Shown: one piece after another, positions 9,591 to 20,183 of the stretch
How the letters are laid out: each line of letters starts with the position of its first letter
Position numbering within the stretch: the first letter of the stretch is position 1
From: Gp6-AA40 sp036274155
GTDB taxonomy: Bacteria > Acidobacteriota > Vicinamibacteria > Vicinamibacterales > UBA2999
Length of the DNA: 64,000 bases
Direction of reading: 5' to 3'
Assembly (NCBI GenBank): GCA_036274155.1
Contig: DASUGH010000018.1
Location: 47,380 to 111,379 of the forward strand
The notes under the pieces: generated by a model
The model's database searches: none
What the model was told of the DNA's origin: nothing
What the model saw: only the letters and a program-made list of their open reading frames with translations
Made by a program: the position numbers and the translations under genes

Positions 9591-10156
9591 GGAAGCTGCC
9601 CGGCGAGCGCCCGATTCAGCCACGCGCGCGCCAGGTTCCAGTCACGCTTCACCGTGGCGGGTGAGGAGTCGAGCGCCTGGGCCGTCTCTTCGATGCTCAT
9701 GCCGGCGAAGAACCGGCACTCGACCACCCGCGTGAGGCGGGGACTCACGGCTTCAAGCTGCTGCAGAAGCGTGTCGATCGCGATCAACTCGTCGAGCGGA
9801 CGCTCAGCAGGCTGCATGTCGGCCTCGAGCTCGACGCGCTGCATCTGACCACCGCGCTTCAGCGTTCGCCGGGCGATGGCGTGATCCACGAGCAGCCGGC
9901 GCATCGCGCGGGCTGCGACCGCCAGCACGTGCGCCCGGTTCTGCCAGGAGATGCGATTGAGTCCGACCAGCTTCACGTACGCCTCGTGAACCAGGTCCGT
10001 GGTGTTGAGCGTGGGATTCCGGCGTTCGCGGCGGCGGTGCCGGCGCGCGATGACTTTCAGCTCGTCGTAGAGGGTCGGCAACAGACAGTCGAGCGCGGGC
10101 CGGCCGGTCCGCGCGACCTCACTCAGCGCCCGCTGTAGCTGGTGACGACCATCCAT
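9587..10156 (-). CDS. ECF-type RNA polymerase sigma factor (Acidobacteria/Planctomycetes type)
   Basis: 189 aa. Region 2 includes YDELKVIARRHRRRER and TTDLVHEAYVKLVG. Region 4 includes SPRLTRVVECRFFAGMSIEE followed by a helix-turn-helix (ALDSSPATVKRDWNLARAWL). This is the layout of the ECF-like subfamily found beside Ser/Thr kinases (TIGR02999-like). No anti-sigma gene is adjacent; instead the stop overlaps the start of the PknB-type kinase gene (ATGA). I infer that sigma activity is set by kinase signalling rather than by an anti-sigma factor. The upstream 174 bp is shared with the divergent haloperoxidase gene. Confidence 0.93.
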   Translation of the reverse strand: MDGRHQLQRALSEVARTGRPALDCLLPTLYDELKVIARRHRRRERRNPTLNTTDLVHEAYVKLVGLNRISWQNRAHVLAVAARAMRRLLVDHAIARRTLKRGGQMQRVELEADMQPAERPLDELIAIDTLLQQLEAVSPRLTRVVECRFFAGMSIEETAQALDSSPATVKRDWNLARAWLNRALAGQLP

Positions 10157-10330
10157 AGCGCCCCGGTCATTCGCGGCGCGGCCGCTCGCCGAACCGGTGG
10201 GTCAGGAGCGGTGTGAGTATAGCCGGTCGGATCTGATGAGCTGGCGCTCGGGGACGCGGTGAGCCACTTTGCCGCCCGTTCCGGCCTTCATTGTCAAACG
10301 CCCGGCGGTGTGACGAGAAGGAGAAGCCCG

Positions 10331-11692
10331 ATGCGTCCATTCATGGCAACCGAGGTACGCGCGAGATTCCTTGCGATTGGCGCCGGTGTTGTGTGCGCAG
10401 TCCTCTTCCCCCGCTTGTCGATGGCCGATGCGGTCACGGACTGGAACGCTCATGCCGGCAGGGCGGCGCAGGCAGCATGCCTGTCGCCGGGCCTCGATCC
10501 GCTGCACGAGTCCCGTGCCTACGCGATGATGCACATCGCCATCCACGACGCGCTCAACGCCATCGATCGCCGTTTCCGTCCGTATGCTTACCGCGCGCAG
10601 GCGGGGCCGTTCGCCTCGGGCGAGGCGGCGGTGGCGGCGGCAGCCCGTGGCGTGCTGGTGTCGGTCCTTGCCGAGGCGCCCTCCTTCGAAGGCGTTCCGG
10701 GATGCACGGGCACTCCCCAGACCGGAGTCGCCAGTGTCGAGGCCGACTACGCTGCGGCCCTCGCCGCCATACCGGACGGTCCTGCGAAGACGCTGGGGTT
10801 GCGGATCGGACAAGCCGCGGCACTCACGATCCTGGCGATTCGCGCCGGCGATGGATCCGACACCGACTTCGCGGACCCCGCCTATCGGACCGGTACGAAG
10901 CCTGGAGACTGGCGCTTCACGCCGGGCTTCGATTTCGCGCTGGCGCCCGGTTGGCGTGACGTCGAGCCGTTTGTGCTGGCGCATCCATCACAGTTCAGGC
11001 CAGGCCCGCCGTACAGGCTGCAGAGCCGTGCGTACGCAATGGACTTCGAGGAGGTCAAGTCGCTCGGCGGCGATGGCCTCGGCACGCGCAGCGATCGCAC
11101 CGCGGAACAGACGCAAATCGGCCAGTTCTGGATTGAGAGCTCGCCGCTGATGTGGAACCGCATTGCCCGAACCGTCTCGGCCGATCAGGGGCTCGACCTG
11201 TGGGAGAACGCGCGGCTCTTCGGGCTGCTCAACGTCGCCATGGCCGACGGATACGTCGCGTCCTGGGACACGAAATATCACTACGAGTTCTGGCGTCCGA
11301 TCACGGCCATCCGTGAAGCCGACACCGACGGCAACCCGCTCACCGACGCCGACCCCGACTGGACACCGCTCCAGCAGACGTATCCGATGCCCGACTACGA
11401 CTCCGCCCATTCGGTGGAAGGCGGCGCGGCCGCGGAAGTGCTGAAGCTGGTCTTCGGACGCGACAGCATCTCCTTCAACGCCTGCAGTCTCACGCTGGCG
11501 ACCGGCCAGACCTGTGAGGACGCCAATCCGATCTGGCGTTTCTACCAGACGTTTTCGCAGGCGGCCGAAGAAAACGGCGTCTCGCGCATCTACATCGGCA
11601 TTCACTTCCGGAAAGGCGTGGAGGAGGGGATTGCGCACGGGCGCAAGATCGCCCGACGTGCAGTCGCCCGGTTCATGAAACCAGTTTGGTGA
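10331..11692 (+). CDS. Vanadium-dependent haloperoxidase-family protein (PAP2 fold)
   Basis: 453 aa with an N-terminal signal peptide. The three vanadate-binding motifs of the vanadium haloperoxidase/acid phosphatase superfamily are all visible: K-x6-RP (KYHYEFWRP), SxH (DYDSAHSVEGG) and R-x5-H (RIYIGIHFRKG). Members either oxidise halides with hydrogen peroxide or act as acid phosphatases, and sequence alone does not decide which. It is likely exported. The ATG at 10331 is preceded by GGAG; an in-frame upstream ATG at 10259 adds a non-homologous, Arg-rich segment and is rejected. It is transcribed divergently from the sigma-kinase pair. Confidence 0.9.
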   Translation: MRPFMATEVRARFLAIGAGVVCAVLFPRLSMADAVTDWNAHAGRAAQAACLSPGLDPLHESRAYAMMHIAIHDALNAIDRRFRPYAYRAQAGPFASGEAAVAAAARGVLVSVLAEAPSFEGVPGCTGTPQTGVASVEADYAAALAAIPDGPAKTLGLRIGQAAALTILAIRAGDGSDTDFADPAYRTGTKPGDWRFTPGFDFALAPGWRDVEPFVLAHPSQFRPGPPYRLQSRAYAMDFEEVKSLGGDGLGTRSDRTAEQTQIGQFWIESSPLMWNRIARTVSADQGLDLWENARLFGLLNVAMADGYVASWDTKYHYEFWRPITAIREADTDGNPLTDADPDWTPLQQTYPMPDYDSAHSVEGGAAAEVLKLVFGRDSISFNACSLTLATGQTCEDANPIWRFYQTFSQAAEENGVSRIYIGIHFRKGVEEGIAHGRKIARRAVARFMKPVW

Positions 11693-11746
11693 TGTTCCAG
11701 GGAAGGGCCGGCGCGTTGCGGTAGAGGGACAACGCCTGCGCCTCCT

Positions 11747-14452
<2,706 letters not shown>

Positions 14453-14462
14453 GAGGCGCGGA

Positions 14463-15647
14463 CTACCGCTTGTCGACAACGATGACGCCGCTCTTGATGA
14501 CGACCTTCGTCTTCAGCCAGTTCCAGTAGCCCTCGAGCGGGTCGCCATCGAGCAGGATGATGTCGGCAAGCTTCCCGGCCTCGAGGGTCCCGAGCTGATC
14601 GCCCATCTGGATGTACGACGCCGTGTTCGGTCCCATGATCCTGATCATGTCGCGCATCGAGAACATCAGATTGAACGACTTCAGCTCGTGCTCGAGGCCG
14701 GCCTTCGGGTCGTAGGTCGTGTCGGTGCAATAGCCGAGGATGACGCCGGCGTCGAACACGGTGCGCGCGTTCACCGGCATGTATCCCGCTTCTTCGCCGA
14801 GGCGCACGCCGTCGACGATCGATTGCGGCCACGGCTTCCCGTCCCGGAAGCGCGGCGCATTGTCCTGCGCAAACACTCCGAACACCGGAGCGCCGAAGCC
14901 GATCGTCGCCAGCACCTTCGTTCCGGCGGCGGCTATCTTCTTCGCGTCCTCCACGCTCGTCCAGTCCTTGTTCGGGAGGTGCACCAGCAGCGGCACTCCG
15001 GCGTTGACGGCAGCCATCATTGCCGGCGTACTCACGGCGTGCACCTGCACCATCACGCCGGCCTTCCTGCCTTCGTCGACGACGGCCCTGAGCACGTCAA
15101 GCTCCTTCTCGTTCGGGCCCGGCACAGGAGTCAGTGCGATCTCGCCGGTGAACGTGATCCCCATTGCCGCCATCTTCCGGACCTCGGCTCGCGCCGACTC
15201 CGGCGTGTGCTGGTTCAAGCGCAGCGCGCCGGACGGGATGATGCGCGGGCCGTTGATTTGCCCCGACTCGATGTGATCACGAAGCGTGATGTTGCCGTCG
15301 GCCGGACCGCCGCCCGAGAGAATCGTCGTGTAGCCGGCCTCGAGCTGCGCCTGCATCTGCGCCTTCTCGTTCGGGCCGGTATTGATGTGCCGATGCGCGT
15401 CGATGAAGCCCGGCATGGCGGTCATGCCTTTGGCGTCGACCGTGCGGCCGCTCGTGGTGGACGGCGGGCCCGGTGCCACCGAGGCGATCTTTCCGCCTCG
15501 CACGACGATCGATCCGCGCTCGACTACCGCAGCGTCGGGACCGATGATCCGGACATTGGTGATCGTGAGGTCCTGCGCCGCCAGCGGTGCCGTCGTCGCC
15601 GTCGTCAGGCAGGCAAGGATGGCGATCCGTCTACCGTATCGTTTCAT
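14463..15647 (-). CDS. Secreted amidohydrolase (metal-dependent hydrolase, imidazolonepropionase-like)
   Basis: 394 aa with a signal peptide ending near PLAAQ. The amidohydrolase layout is clear: N-terminal beta-sandwich (ITNVRIIG, GGKIASVAPG), the metal motif HxH in GFIDAHRHINTG, further His in VQVHAVS and VHLPNKDW, and the C-terminal strand LGTLEAGKLADIILLDGDPLE. Substrates of this periplasmic group range from cyclic amides to peptides and cannot be assigned here. The second ATG (15647) has a GAGGGG sequence at good spacing, so it is preferred over the ATG six bases upstream. It is the first gene of a likely two-gene operon with the zinc-ribbon kinase. Confidence 0.88.
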   Translation of the reverse strand: MKRYGRRIAILACLTTATTAPLAAQDLTITNVRIIGPDAAVVERGSIVVRGGKIASVAPGPPSTTSGRTVDAKGMTAMPGFIDAHRHINTGPNEKAQMQAQLEAGYTTILSGGGPADGNITLRDHIESGQINGPRIIPSGALRLNQHTPESARAEVRKMAAMGITFTGEIALTPVPGPNEKELDVLRAVVDEGRKAGVMVQVHAVSTPAMMAAVNAGVPLLVHLPNKDWTSVEDAKKIAAAGTKVLATIGFGAPVFGVFAQDNAPRFRDGKPWPQSIVDGVRLGEEAGYMPVNARTVFDAGVILGYCTDTTYDPKAGLEHELKSFNLMFSMRDMIRIMGPNTASYIQMGDQLGTLEAGKLADIILLDGDPLEGYWNWLKTKVVIKSGVIVVDKR

Positions 15648-15806
15648 CTTCATCCCCTCGACGCGACAGATTATCCTTCCTGGGCCGACGGTGCCAGCGC
15701 GACTCGTAGCCGGCGTGACTCGTAGCGTCCGCCTTCAGGTGGGCCATGGGGTCAATCGCCGACCCGCGGTAGGATCGCCGCCGGACGACAGGTTCGGGAG
15801 GTTTTC

Positions 15807-16511
15807 ATGTACCGAAGAGTGACACTCGCCAGCGCGCTGATCGCCTTTGCGTTTGCATGCGGCGCGAACGCAGCGCAGCAGCCGGGAGCCGGCCGCGGCG
15901 CCGGAGCCGCGCCGACGAGGCCGCCGCTGTTCCTGAGCGAATCGTGGAAGGCGCTGCCGACCCCGCCGGACGATCACGGCGCCTGGCCCGCCGCGCAGGG
16001 TGGTGTGGCGAGCCCCAACCTGCAGCTCACGCTCCACGGCACGTCAGGCAAGGAGATCCAGCTCGTCGCGGTGCGCGGGCAGGCCGACGTCTACCCGATG
16101 AACCTCTGGACCGGCACGACGACGTCGCCAAGCGCGGCCACGCTCCGTGACCGCAACAGCTACGTCGACCTGAGCGACCCGCTCGCGAAGATCCGCTGGG
16201 TCGTCAGGACGTCAGGCTTCCACCAGGTGCGGCCGGTGGTGAAGCTCGCGGATGGCACGTGGCTCGTCGGCGATCACGCGACGGGACCATCGCTGGACTT
16301 CAACCAAACCGACGTGTCGATTGCCGACATGCACTGGATGAAGCTCGACATCGCGCGCGTTGTCGCGGTGGGCGACTGGGTGGACCATCCCGACTTGCGC
16401 AAGGTGGACGAAGTGGGGTTCGCCGATCTCATGCCGGGGAGCGGACACGGACCGGGCGGTTACGTGAACGTTGGAAAGATCGAGGTGTACGGGAGGCCCG
16501 TGAAACGTTAG
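15807..16511 (+). CDS. Secreted hypothetical protein
   Basis: 234 aa with a good signal peptide (ALIAFAFACGANAAQ) followed by a short Gly/Arg/Ala linker (GAGRGAGAAP). The mature part has alternating beta-rich segments (IQLVAVRG, WVVRTSGFHQVRPVVKLADGTWLVG) and ends VGKIEVYG. The order resembles a discoidin/galactose-binding-like beta-sandwich, but no catalytic motif is visible and I do not recognise a family. The ATG has GGGAGG upstream. It is divergent from the amidohydrolase, and its stop codon is followed almost at once by a heptamer tandem repeat. Confidence 0.75.
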   Translation: MYRRVTLASALIAFAFACGANAAQQPGAGRGAGAAPTRPPLFLSESWKALPTPPDDHGAWPAAQGGVASPNLQLTLHGTSGKEIQLVAVRGQADVYPMNLWTGTTTSPSAATLRDRNSYVDLSDPLAKIRWVVRTSGFHQVRPVVKLADGTWLVGDHATGPSLDFNQTDVSIADMHWMKLDIARVVAVGDWVDHPDLRKVDEVGFADLMPGSGHGPGGYVNVGKIEVYGRPVKR

Positions 16512-16513
16512 GC

Positions 16514-16632
16514 CCGAGCCCCGAGTCCCGAGCCCCGAGCCCCGAGCCCCGAGTCCCGAGCCCCGAGCCCCGAGCCCCGAGCCCCGAGTCCCGAGCCCCG
16601 AGCCCCGAGTCCCGAGCCCCGAGCCCCGAGCA
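16514..16632. repeat. Heptanucleotide tandem repeat, 17 copies of CCGAGCC/CCGAGTC
   Basis: Seventeen uninterrupted 7-bp units, CCGAGCC alternating irregularly with CCGAGTC, start 3 bp after the stop of the 15807 gene and end 8 bp before a TTGACA box. The array is open in several frames because 7 is not divisible by 3, which creates shadow ORFs with heptapeptide repeats; none is a real gene. It resembles the short tandem heptamer repeats (STRR) known from cyanobacteria, but with a different unit. Confidence 0.97.
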
Positions 16633-16640
16633 CGGATCCA

Positions 16641-16670
16641 TTGACAGCCCGCCCGCGTTTGGCCGACAGT
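16641..16670 (+). promoter_or_regulatory. Candidate sigma-70-type promoter for the tannase-like gene
   Basis: A perfect TTGACA at 16641-16646 is followed after 18 bp by GACAGT (three of six matches to TATAAT), 21 bp before the ATG at 16692. The box sits directly downstream of the heptamer array. The weak -10 keeps confidence low. Confidence 0.35.
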
Positions 16671-16691
16671 TGGCGCACATAAGAGGACGCC

Positions 16692-18224
16692 ATGATTCAG
16701 CCCAAGCACATTGACGGTATCGTTCGCACGATGGTCGCCGCGATGGTGATGTTCACCGCGCAGTCGGTGGCGGCTGCCACCTGCGAAAGCCTCTCGTCGC
16801 TCAAGCTGCCCGACACGACGATTACCACGGCTCAGTCGGTGGCCGCAGGCGCGTTCAAGCCGGCCGCTGGTGGCGGCCGAGGCGGCCGTGGCGGCGATCA
16901 GTTCGCGGATCTCCCGGCCTTTTGCCAGGTGGCTGCCACGCTGAAGCCGACGAGCGACTCCGACGTCAAGATCGAGGTCTGGCTGCCGGCGTCGGGTTGG
17001 AATGGCAAGTTCCAGGCGGTCGGCAACGGCGGCTGGAACGGCAACATCGATCAGAACGCGCTGGCCACGGGCCTGCGCCGCGGGTACGCCACGGCGAGCA
17101 CCGACACGGGGCATGCCGGCGGCGGCGGCGTCTGGATGCAGAACCAGGAGAAGCTCGTGGACTACGGCTATCGCGCGGTTCACGAAATGACGGTCAAGGC
17201 CAAGGCGCTCATCAACGAGTTCTACGGATCGCCGGCCAAGCTGGCGTACTTCAACGGCTGCTCCGCGGGCGGGCGTCAGGGTCTCAAGGCCGCGCAGAAG
17301 TACCCCGACGACTTCGACGGCATCGTCGCCGGCGCGCCGGCCCTCAACGCCACGGGACGAGCCGCGTTCTCGATGTTCGTGGCGCAGAATCTGCGGAAGG
17401 AAGAGGGCAGTTACATCCCCGCATCGAAGTACGCCGCGATCAACAACGCGGTGCTGCAGGCGTGCGACGGGCTCGACGGCGTGAAGGACGGCGTGATCGA
17501 GAATCCGCGCGCGTGCAAGTTCGATCCGAAAGTGCTCGCCTGCTCAGGAGCCGACTCCGACAGCTGCCTCACGCCACCGCAGATCGAAGCGGCGCGGAAG
17601 ATGTACGAACCGGTGAAGAACACGAAGACGGGGAAGGAGATCTTCCCGGGGCTCGCCTACGGCAGCGAGACCGGGTGGGGCACGTTCGGCGGGCAGCAGC
17701 CGTTCGCCATCGGCTCGCAGATGTATCAGTTCATGGTTTTCAAGGACCCGAACTTCGACTACAAGACGCTCAACTTCGACAGTCATGCCGACCTGGTGGA
17801 CAAGATCGAGAACGGCGTGATCAACGCCCTCGATCCGAACCTCAAGCCGTTTGCGTCGAGCAACGGCAAGATGATCATCTACCACGGCTGGGCGGACCCG
17901 CAGATTCCGGCGGCGAGCAGCGTGGGGTACTACCAGCGCGTGCTCGACACGATGGGCGGCGCCAGCAAGGCGAAAGAAAATGTGCGGCTCTTCATGGTGC
18001 CGGGCATGAACCACTGCGGCGGCGGCGTCGGCACCGCGTCGTTCGACATGCTCGCGTCGCTCGAGCAATGGGTCGAAGGCGGCAAGGCGCCTGATCAGAT
18101 TCCTGCTTCCAAGGTCACCAACGGCAAGACCGAGCGCACGCGGCCGCTGTGCGCGTTCCCGCAGGTGGCGACCTACAAGGGATCGGGCAGCACCGACGAG
18201 GCTGCGAACTTCGTCTGTAAGTAG
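16692..18224 (+). CDS. Tannase/feruloyl-esterase-family hydrolase
   Basis: 510 aa with signal peptide (MVAAMVMFTAQSVAAA) and a Gly/Arg-rich insert (GGGRGGRGG). It has the nucleophile motif GCSAGGRQG (Ser 191), the lid-domain calcium-loop signature CDGLDGVKDGVIENP, Asp in HGWADPQIPA and His in MVPGMNHCGGG. These are the hallmarks of the tannase/feruloyl esterase/MHETase family, which hydrolyses aromatic ester bonds. The protein should be exported and could release gallic or ferulic acid from plant material. AGAGGA precedes the ATG. It is preceded by the heptamer array and followed by a nested inverted repeat. Confidence 0.93.
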   Translation: MIQPKHIDGIVRTMVAAMVMFTAQSVAAATCESLSSLKLPDTTITTAQSVAAGAFKPAAGGGRGGRGGDQFADLPAFCQVAATLKPTSDSDVKIEVWLPASGWNGKFQAVGNGGWNGNIDQNALATGLRRGYATASTDTGHAGGGGVWMQNQEKLVDYGYRAVHEMTVKAKALINEFYGSPAKLAYFNGCSAGGRQGLKAAQKYPDDFDGIVAGAPALNATGRAAFSMFVAQNLRKEEGSYIPASKYAAINNAVLQACDGLDGVKDGVIENPRACKFDPKVLACSGADSDSCLTPPQIEAARKMYEPVKNTKTGKEIFPGLAYGSETGWGTFGGQQPFAIGSQMYQFMVFKDPNFDYKTLNFDSHADLVDKIENGVINALDPNLKPFASSNGKMIIYHGWADPQIPAASSVGYYQRVLDTMGGASKAKENVRLFMVPGMNHCGGGVGTASFDMLASLEQWVEGGKAPDQIPASKVTNGKTERTRPLCAFPQVATYKGSGSTDEAANFVCK

Positions 18225-18250
18225 CGTGTCAGTCTCCAGGGCGCTCGAGA

Positions 18251-18314
18251 CTCCAGGCTCCGTGATCACAGTACCGAGCTTCAGCTCGGCAAGCCCGTAA
18301 TCCGGAGCCTGGAG
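18251..18314. terminator. Nested inverted repeat after the tannase-like gene
   Basis: The outer arms, CTCCAGGCTCCG (18251-18262) and CGGAGCCTGGAG (18303-18314), are perfectly complementary over 12 bp. Inside lies a second perfect hairpin, CCGAGCT-TC-AGCTCGG (18274-18289). There is no long T tract, so it may act as a hairpin terminator, an RNA-processing element or a REP-like repeat. Confidence 0.5.
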
Positions 18315-18418
18315 CCTGATCTCCTCTTTCCACCTTCCTGCGCATTTCTTCCCGGCCTACTTCGTCGCCGCGCTTCCGTCGATACCTGATCGGGATCGGC
18401 AGGACGAAGGAGGTTCCG

Positions 18419-20110
18419 GTGATCAACAGAACGATCGCCCTCGCGGCGGCACTTGTCATTCTTGGAACAGCAGCCCACGCGCAGGAGTCCGGTGGTCAGA
18501 GCGCGCCGGCGGTCACAGAGCAGCGCGCGGGAACGGTGCCCGCGATCAGCTACGGCACCCGCCGCGGTTCCACCCGCCTCGTCTTCAGAGGAACGACAGC
18601 GATGCCGGCCGCCGCCGGCGAAGCCAGGGTCGAGGCGCAGCGCGGGTTCACGAAGATCGAGGCGAGCTTCACCGATCTGGAGAACCCCACCGCGCTCGGC
18701 CACGAGTATCTGACCTACATCATGTGGGCCGTTTCGCCAGATGGCCGCGCGGTGAATCTGGGTGAAGTGCAGCTGCCCGGCGAACGCACCGCCTTCACGC
18801 AATTCCTGCCCGGCAGCCGCAGCACGTTGAGCGTGACGACGCCGCTGCAGACGTTTGCGCTCCTCGTCACCGCCGAGCCCTACTACGCGGTTCGCGATCC
18901 GAGCACGCTGGTCGTGCTCGAGAACGCGATACCGGTCGATCCCTCGTCCGATCCGGTTCCCTCGGTCGAGACGCGGTACGACTTCACGGGTGCGGGCGGC
19001 TATGTGCCGACCGGGTTCCGCTTCGATCCGATCCTCCTGCGCTCGAAGCTTCCGCTCGACTTCTTCCAGGCGCGCAACGCCGTACGCATCGCGCAGGCCG
19101 CCGGGGCCGAGCAGCACGCCACGGCGATCTTCACCAACGCGATGGCGCAGCTCGAGAAGGCAGAGAAGCTGGCCGGCCAGAAGAAGCTCGACAAACGGGC
19201 GCTGACGGCCGCGTCGCGCGAAACGGTGCAGACGGCGGAGGACGCGCGGGCGATTGCCGCGCCGCGTGCTGCGTCGATTCGGGCCGAGAAGGAGCGACAG
19301 GCTGCGGCTGCCCGCGAAGCGGCGGCCCGGGCGCAGGCGCAGGCGGAGCTCGAACGCCGCGTGCAGGCCGAGGCGCAGCGCGCGGCGGCAGCCGAAGCCG
19401 ATCGCAAGGCTGCCGAGGCCGAGCGCCTCGCCGCCGAGCGCCGGCGTGAGGAATCGGAGCGGGCAAGCCAGCAGGCGCACGCTGCCGCGCAGGAAGCGCT
19501 GCGCGCGCGCAAGGAAGCCGAGGACATGCGGGCGGCGGCGCTGCGCGCGCAGGCTGAAGCCGAGAAGCACCGAGCCGCGGCGCTGCAGCAGCAGCAGGCG
19601 GCGGAGGCGGAGGCCGCGCGCAATCGGGCGGCCGCCGCGGAATTGGATCAGAGGCTTCAGCAGGCCGTGCGCGAACGCGAGGAGCTCCGCGCCTCGCTGC
19701 TGAAGCAGCTGAGTGTCATTCTCGAGACGCGCGACACGGCGCGCGGCCTCGTGGTCAACCTCTCGGACGTGACATTCGCCACCGCCCAGGCGACACTGCA
19801 GCCCGGCGCGCGCGAGAAACTCGCGCGGGTGTCCGGCATTCTGGCGGCGCATCCCGAGCTCAGACTCGAGATCGAAGGGCACACCGACAGCGTCGGCTCG
19901 GACGTCTTCAACCAGACACTCTCCGAGCGCCGCGCCGAGTCGGTCCGCAACTATCTGATCCAGCAGGGCGTACCCGCAGCGGCCACGAGCGCCGCCGGCT
20001 TCGGAAAGACGCGTCCGGTGGCATCGAACGACACCCCCGAGGGACGCCAACTGAATCGCCGCGTGGAGCTCGTGGTGTCGGGAGAAGCAATCGGGACGCA
20101 GGACCACTGA
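18419..20110 (+). CDS. OmpA-family protein with long Ala/Glu/Arg coiled coil
   Basis: 563 aa from a GTG with an excellent AGGAGG. A signal peptide (AAALVILGTAAHAQ) is followed by a beta-rich N-terminal domain (to about 230) and a highly charged alanine-rich coiled coil of about 180 residues (AEAERLAAERRREES). The C-terminal OmpA domain contains the peptidoglycan-binding signature LEIEGHTDSVGSDVFNQTLS and RRAESVRNYL. It likely spans the periplasm from the outer membrane and contacts peptidoglycan. The N-terminal domain is not one I recognise. It converges on the amidase gene with a hairpin between them. Confidence 0.92.
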   Translation: MINRTIALAAALVILGTAAHAQESGGQSAPAVTEQRAGTVPAISYGTRRGSTRLVFRGTTAMPAAAGEARVEAQRGFTKIEASFTDLENPTALGHEYLTYIMWAVSPDGRAVNLGEVQLPGERTAFTQFLPGSRSTLSVTTPLQTFALLVTAEPYYAVRDPSTLVVLENAIPVDPSSDPVPSVETRYDFTGAGGYVPTGFRFDPILLRSKLPLDFFQARNAVRIAQAAGAEQHATAIFTNAMAQLEKAEKLAGQKKLDKRALTAASRETVQTAEDARAIAAPRAASIRAEKERQAAAAREAAARAQAQAELERRVQAEAQRAAAAEADRKAAEAERLAAERRREESERASQQAHAAAQEALRARKEAEDMRAAALRAQAEAEKHRAAALQQQQAAEAEAARNRAAAAELDQRLQQAVREREELRASLLKQLSVILETRDTARGLVVNLSDVTFATAQATLQPGAREKLARVSGILAAHPELRLEIEGHTDSVGSDVFNQTLSERRAESVRNYLIQQGVPAAATSAAGFGKTRPVASNDTPEGRQLNRRVELVVSGEAIGTQDH

Positions 20111-20143
20111 GATCTATCGATCATCAGGCCGCGCCAAGGCGGG

Positions 20144-20170
20144 TCCGGGGCCCGCGAGCGGGCGCCCGGA
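20144..20170. terminator. Bidirectional hairpin between convergent OmpA and amidase genes
   Basis: Arms TCCGGGGCCCGC and GCGGGCGCCCGGA pair with a single bulged base around a two-base loop, in the 73-bp gap between two convergent stops. On the + strand it is followed by TTCATCTACT, a weak T-rich tail. Position and stem strength support a shared terminator. Confidence 0.55.
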
Positions 20171-20183
20171 TTCATCTACTGAG

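Noticed and set aside
7974..9848. 624-codon + strand ORF opposite the first kinase
   Set aside because: High-GC antisense shadow: Arg/Gly/Ala-rich, no domain, no ribosome binding site, and it overlaps two genes with clear catalytic motifs.
16514..16632. CRISPR array
   Set aside because: Units are 7 bp and contiguous with no spacers, and no cas genes are present.
16212..17183. - strand ORF with SGLGARG heptapeptide repeats
   Set aside because: The repeats come from the 7-bp minisatellite being open in all frames; the rest is antisense to the tannase-like gene.
18281..20107. 608-codon - strand ORF opposite the OmpA gene
   Set aside because: It mirrors the alanine-rich coiled coil as Leu/Arg repeats and has no independent homology; the OmpA C-terminal motif fixes the real strand.
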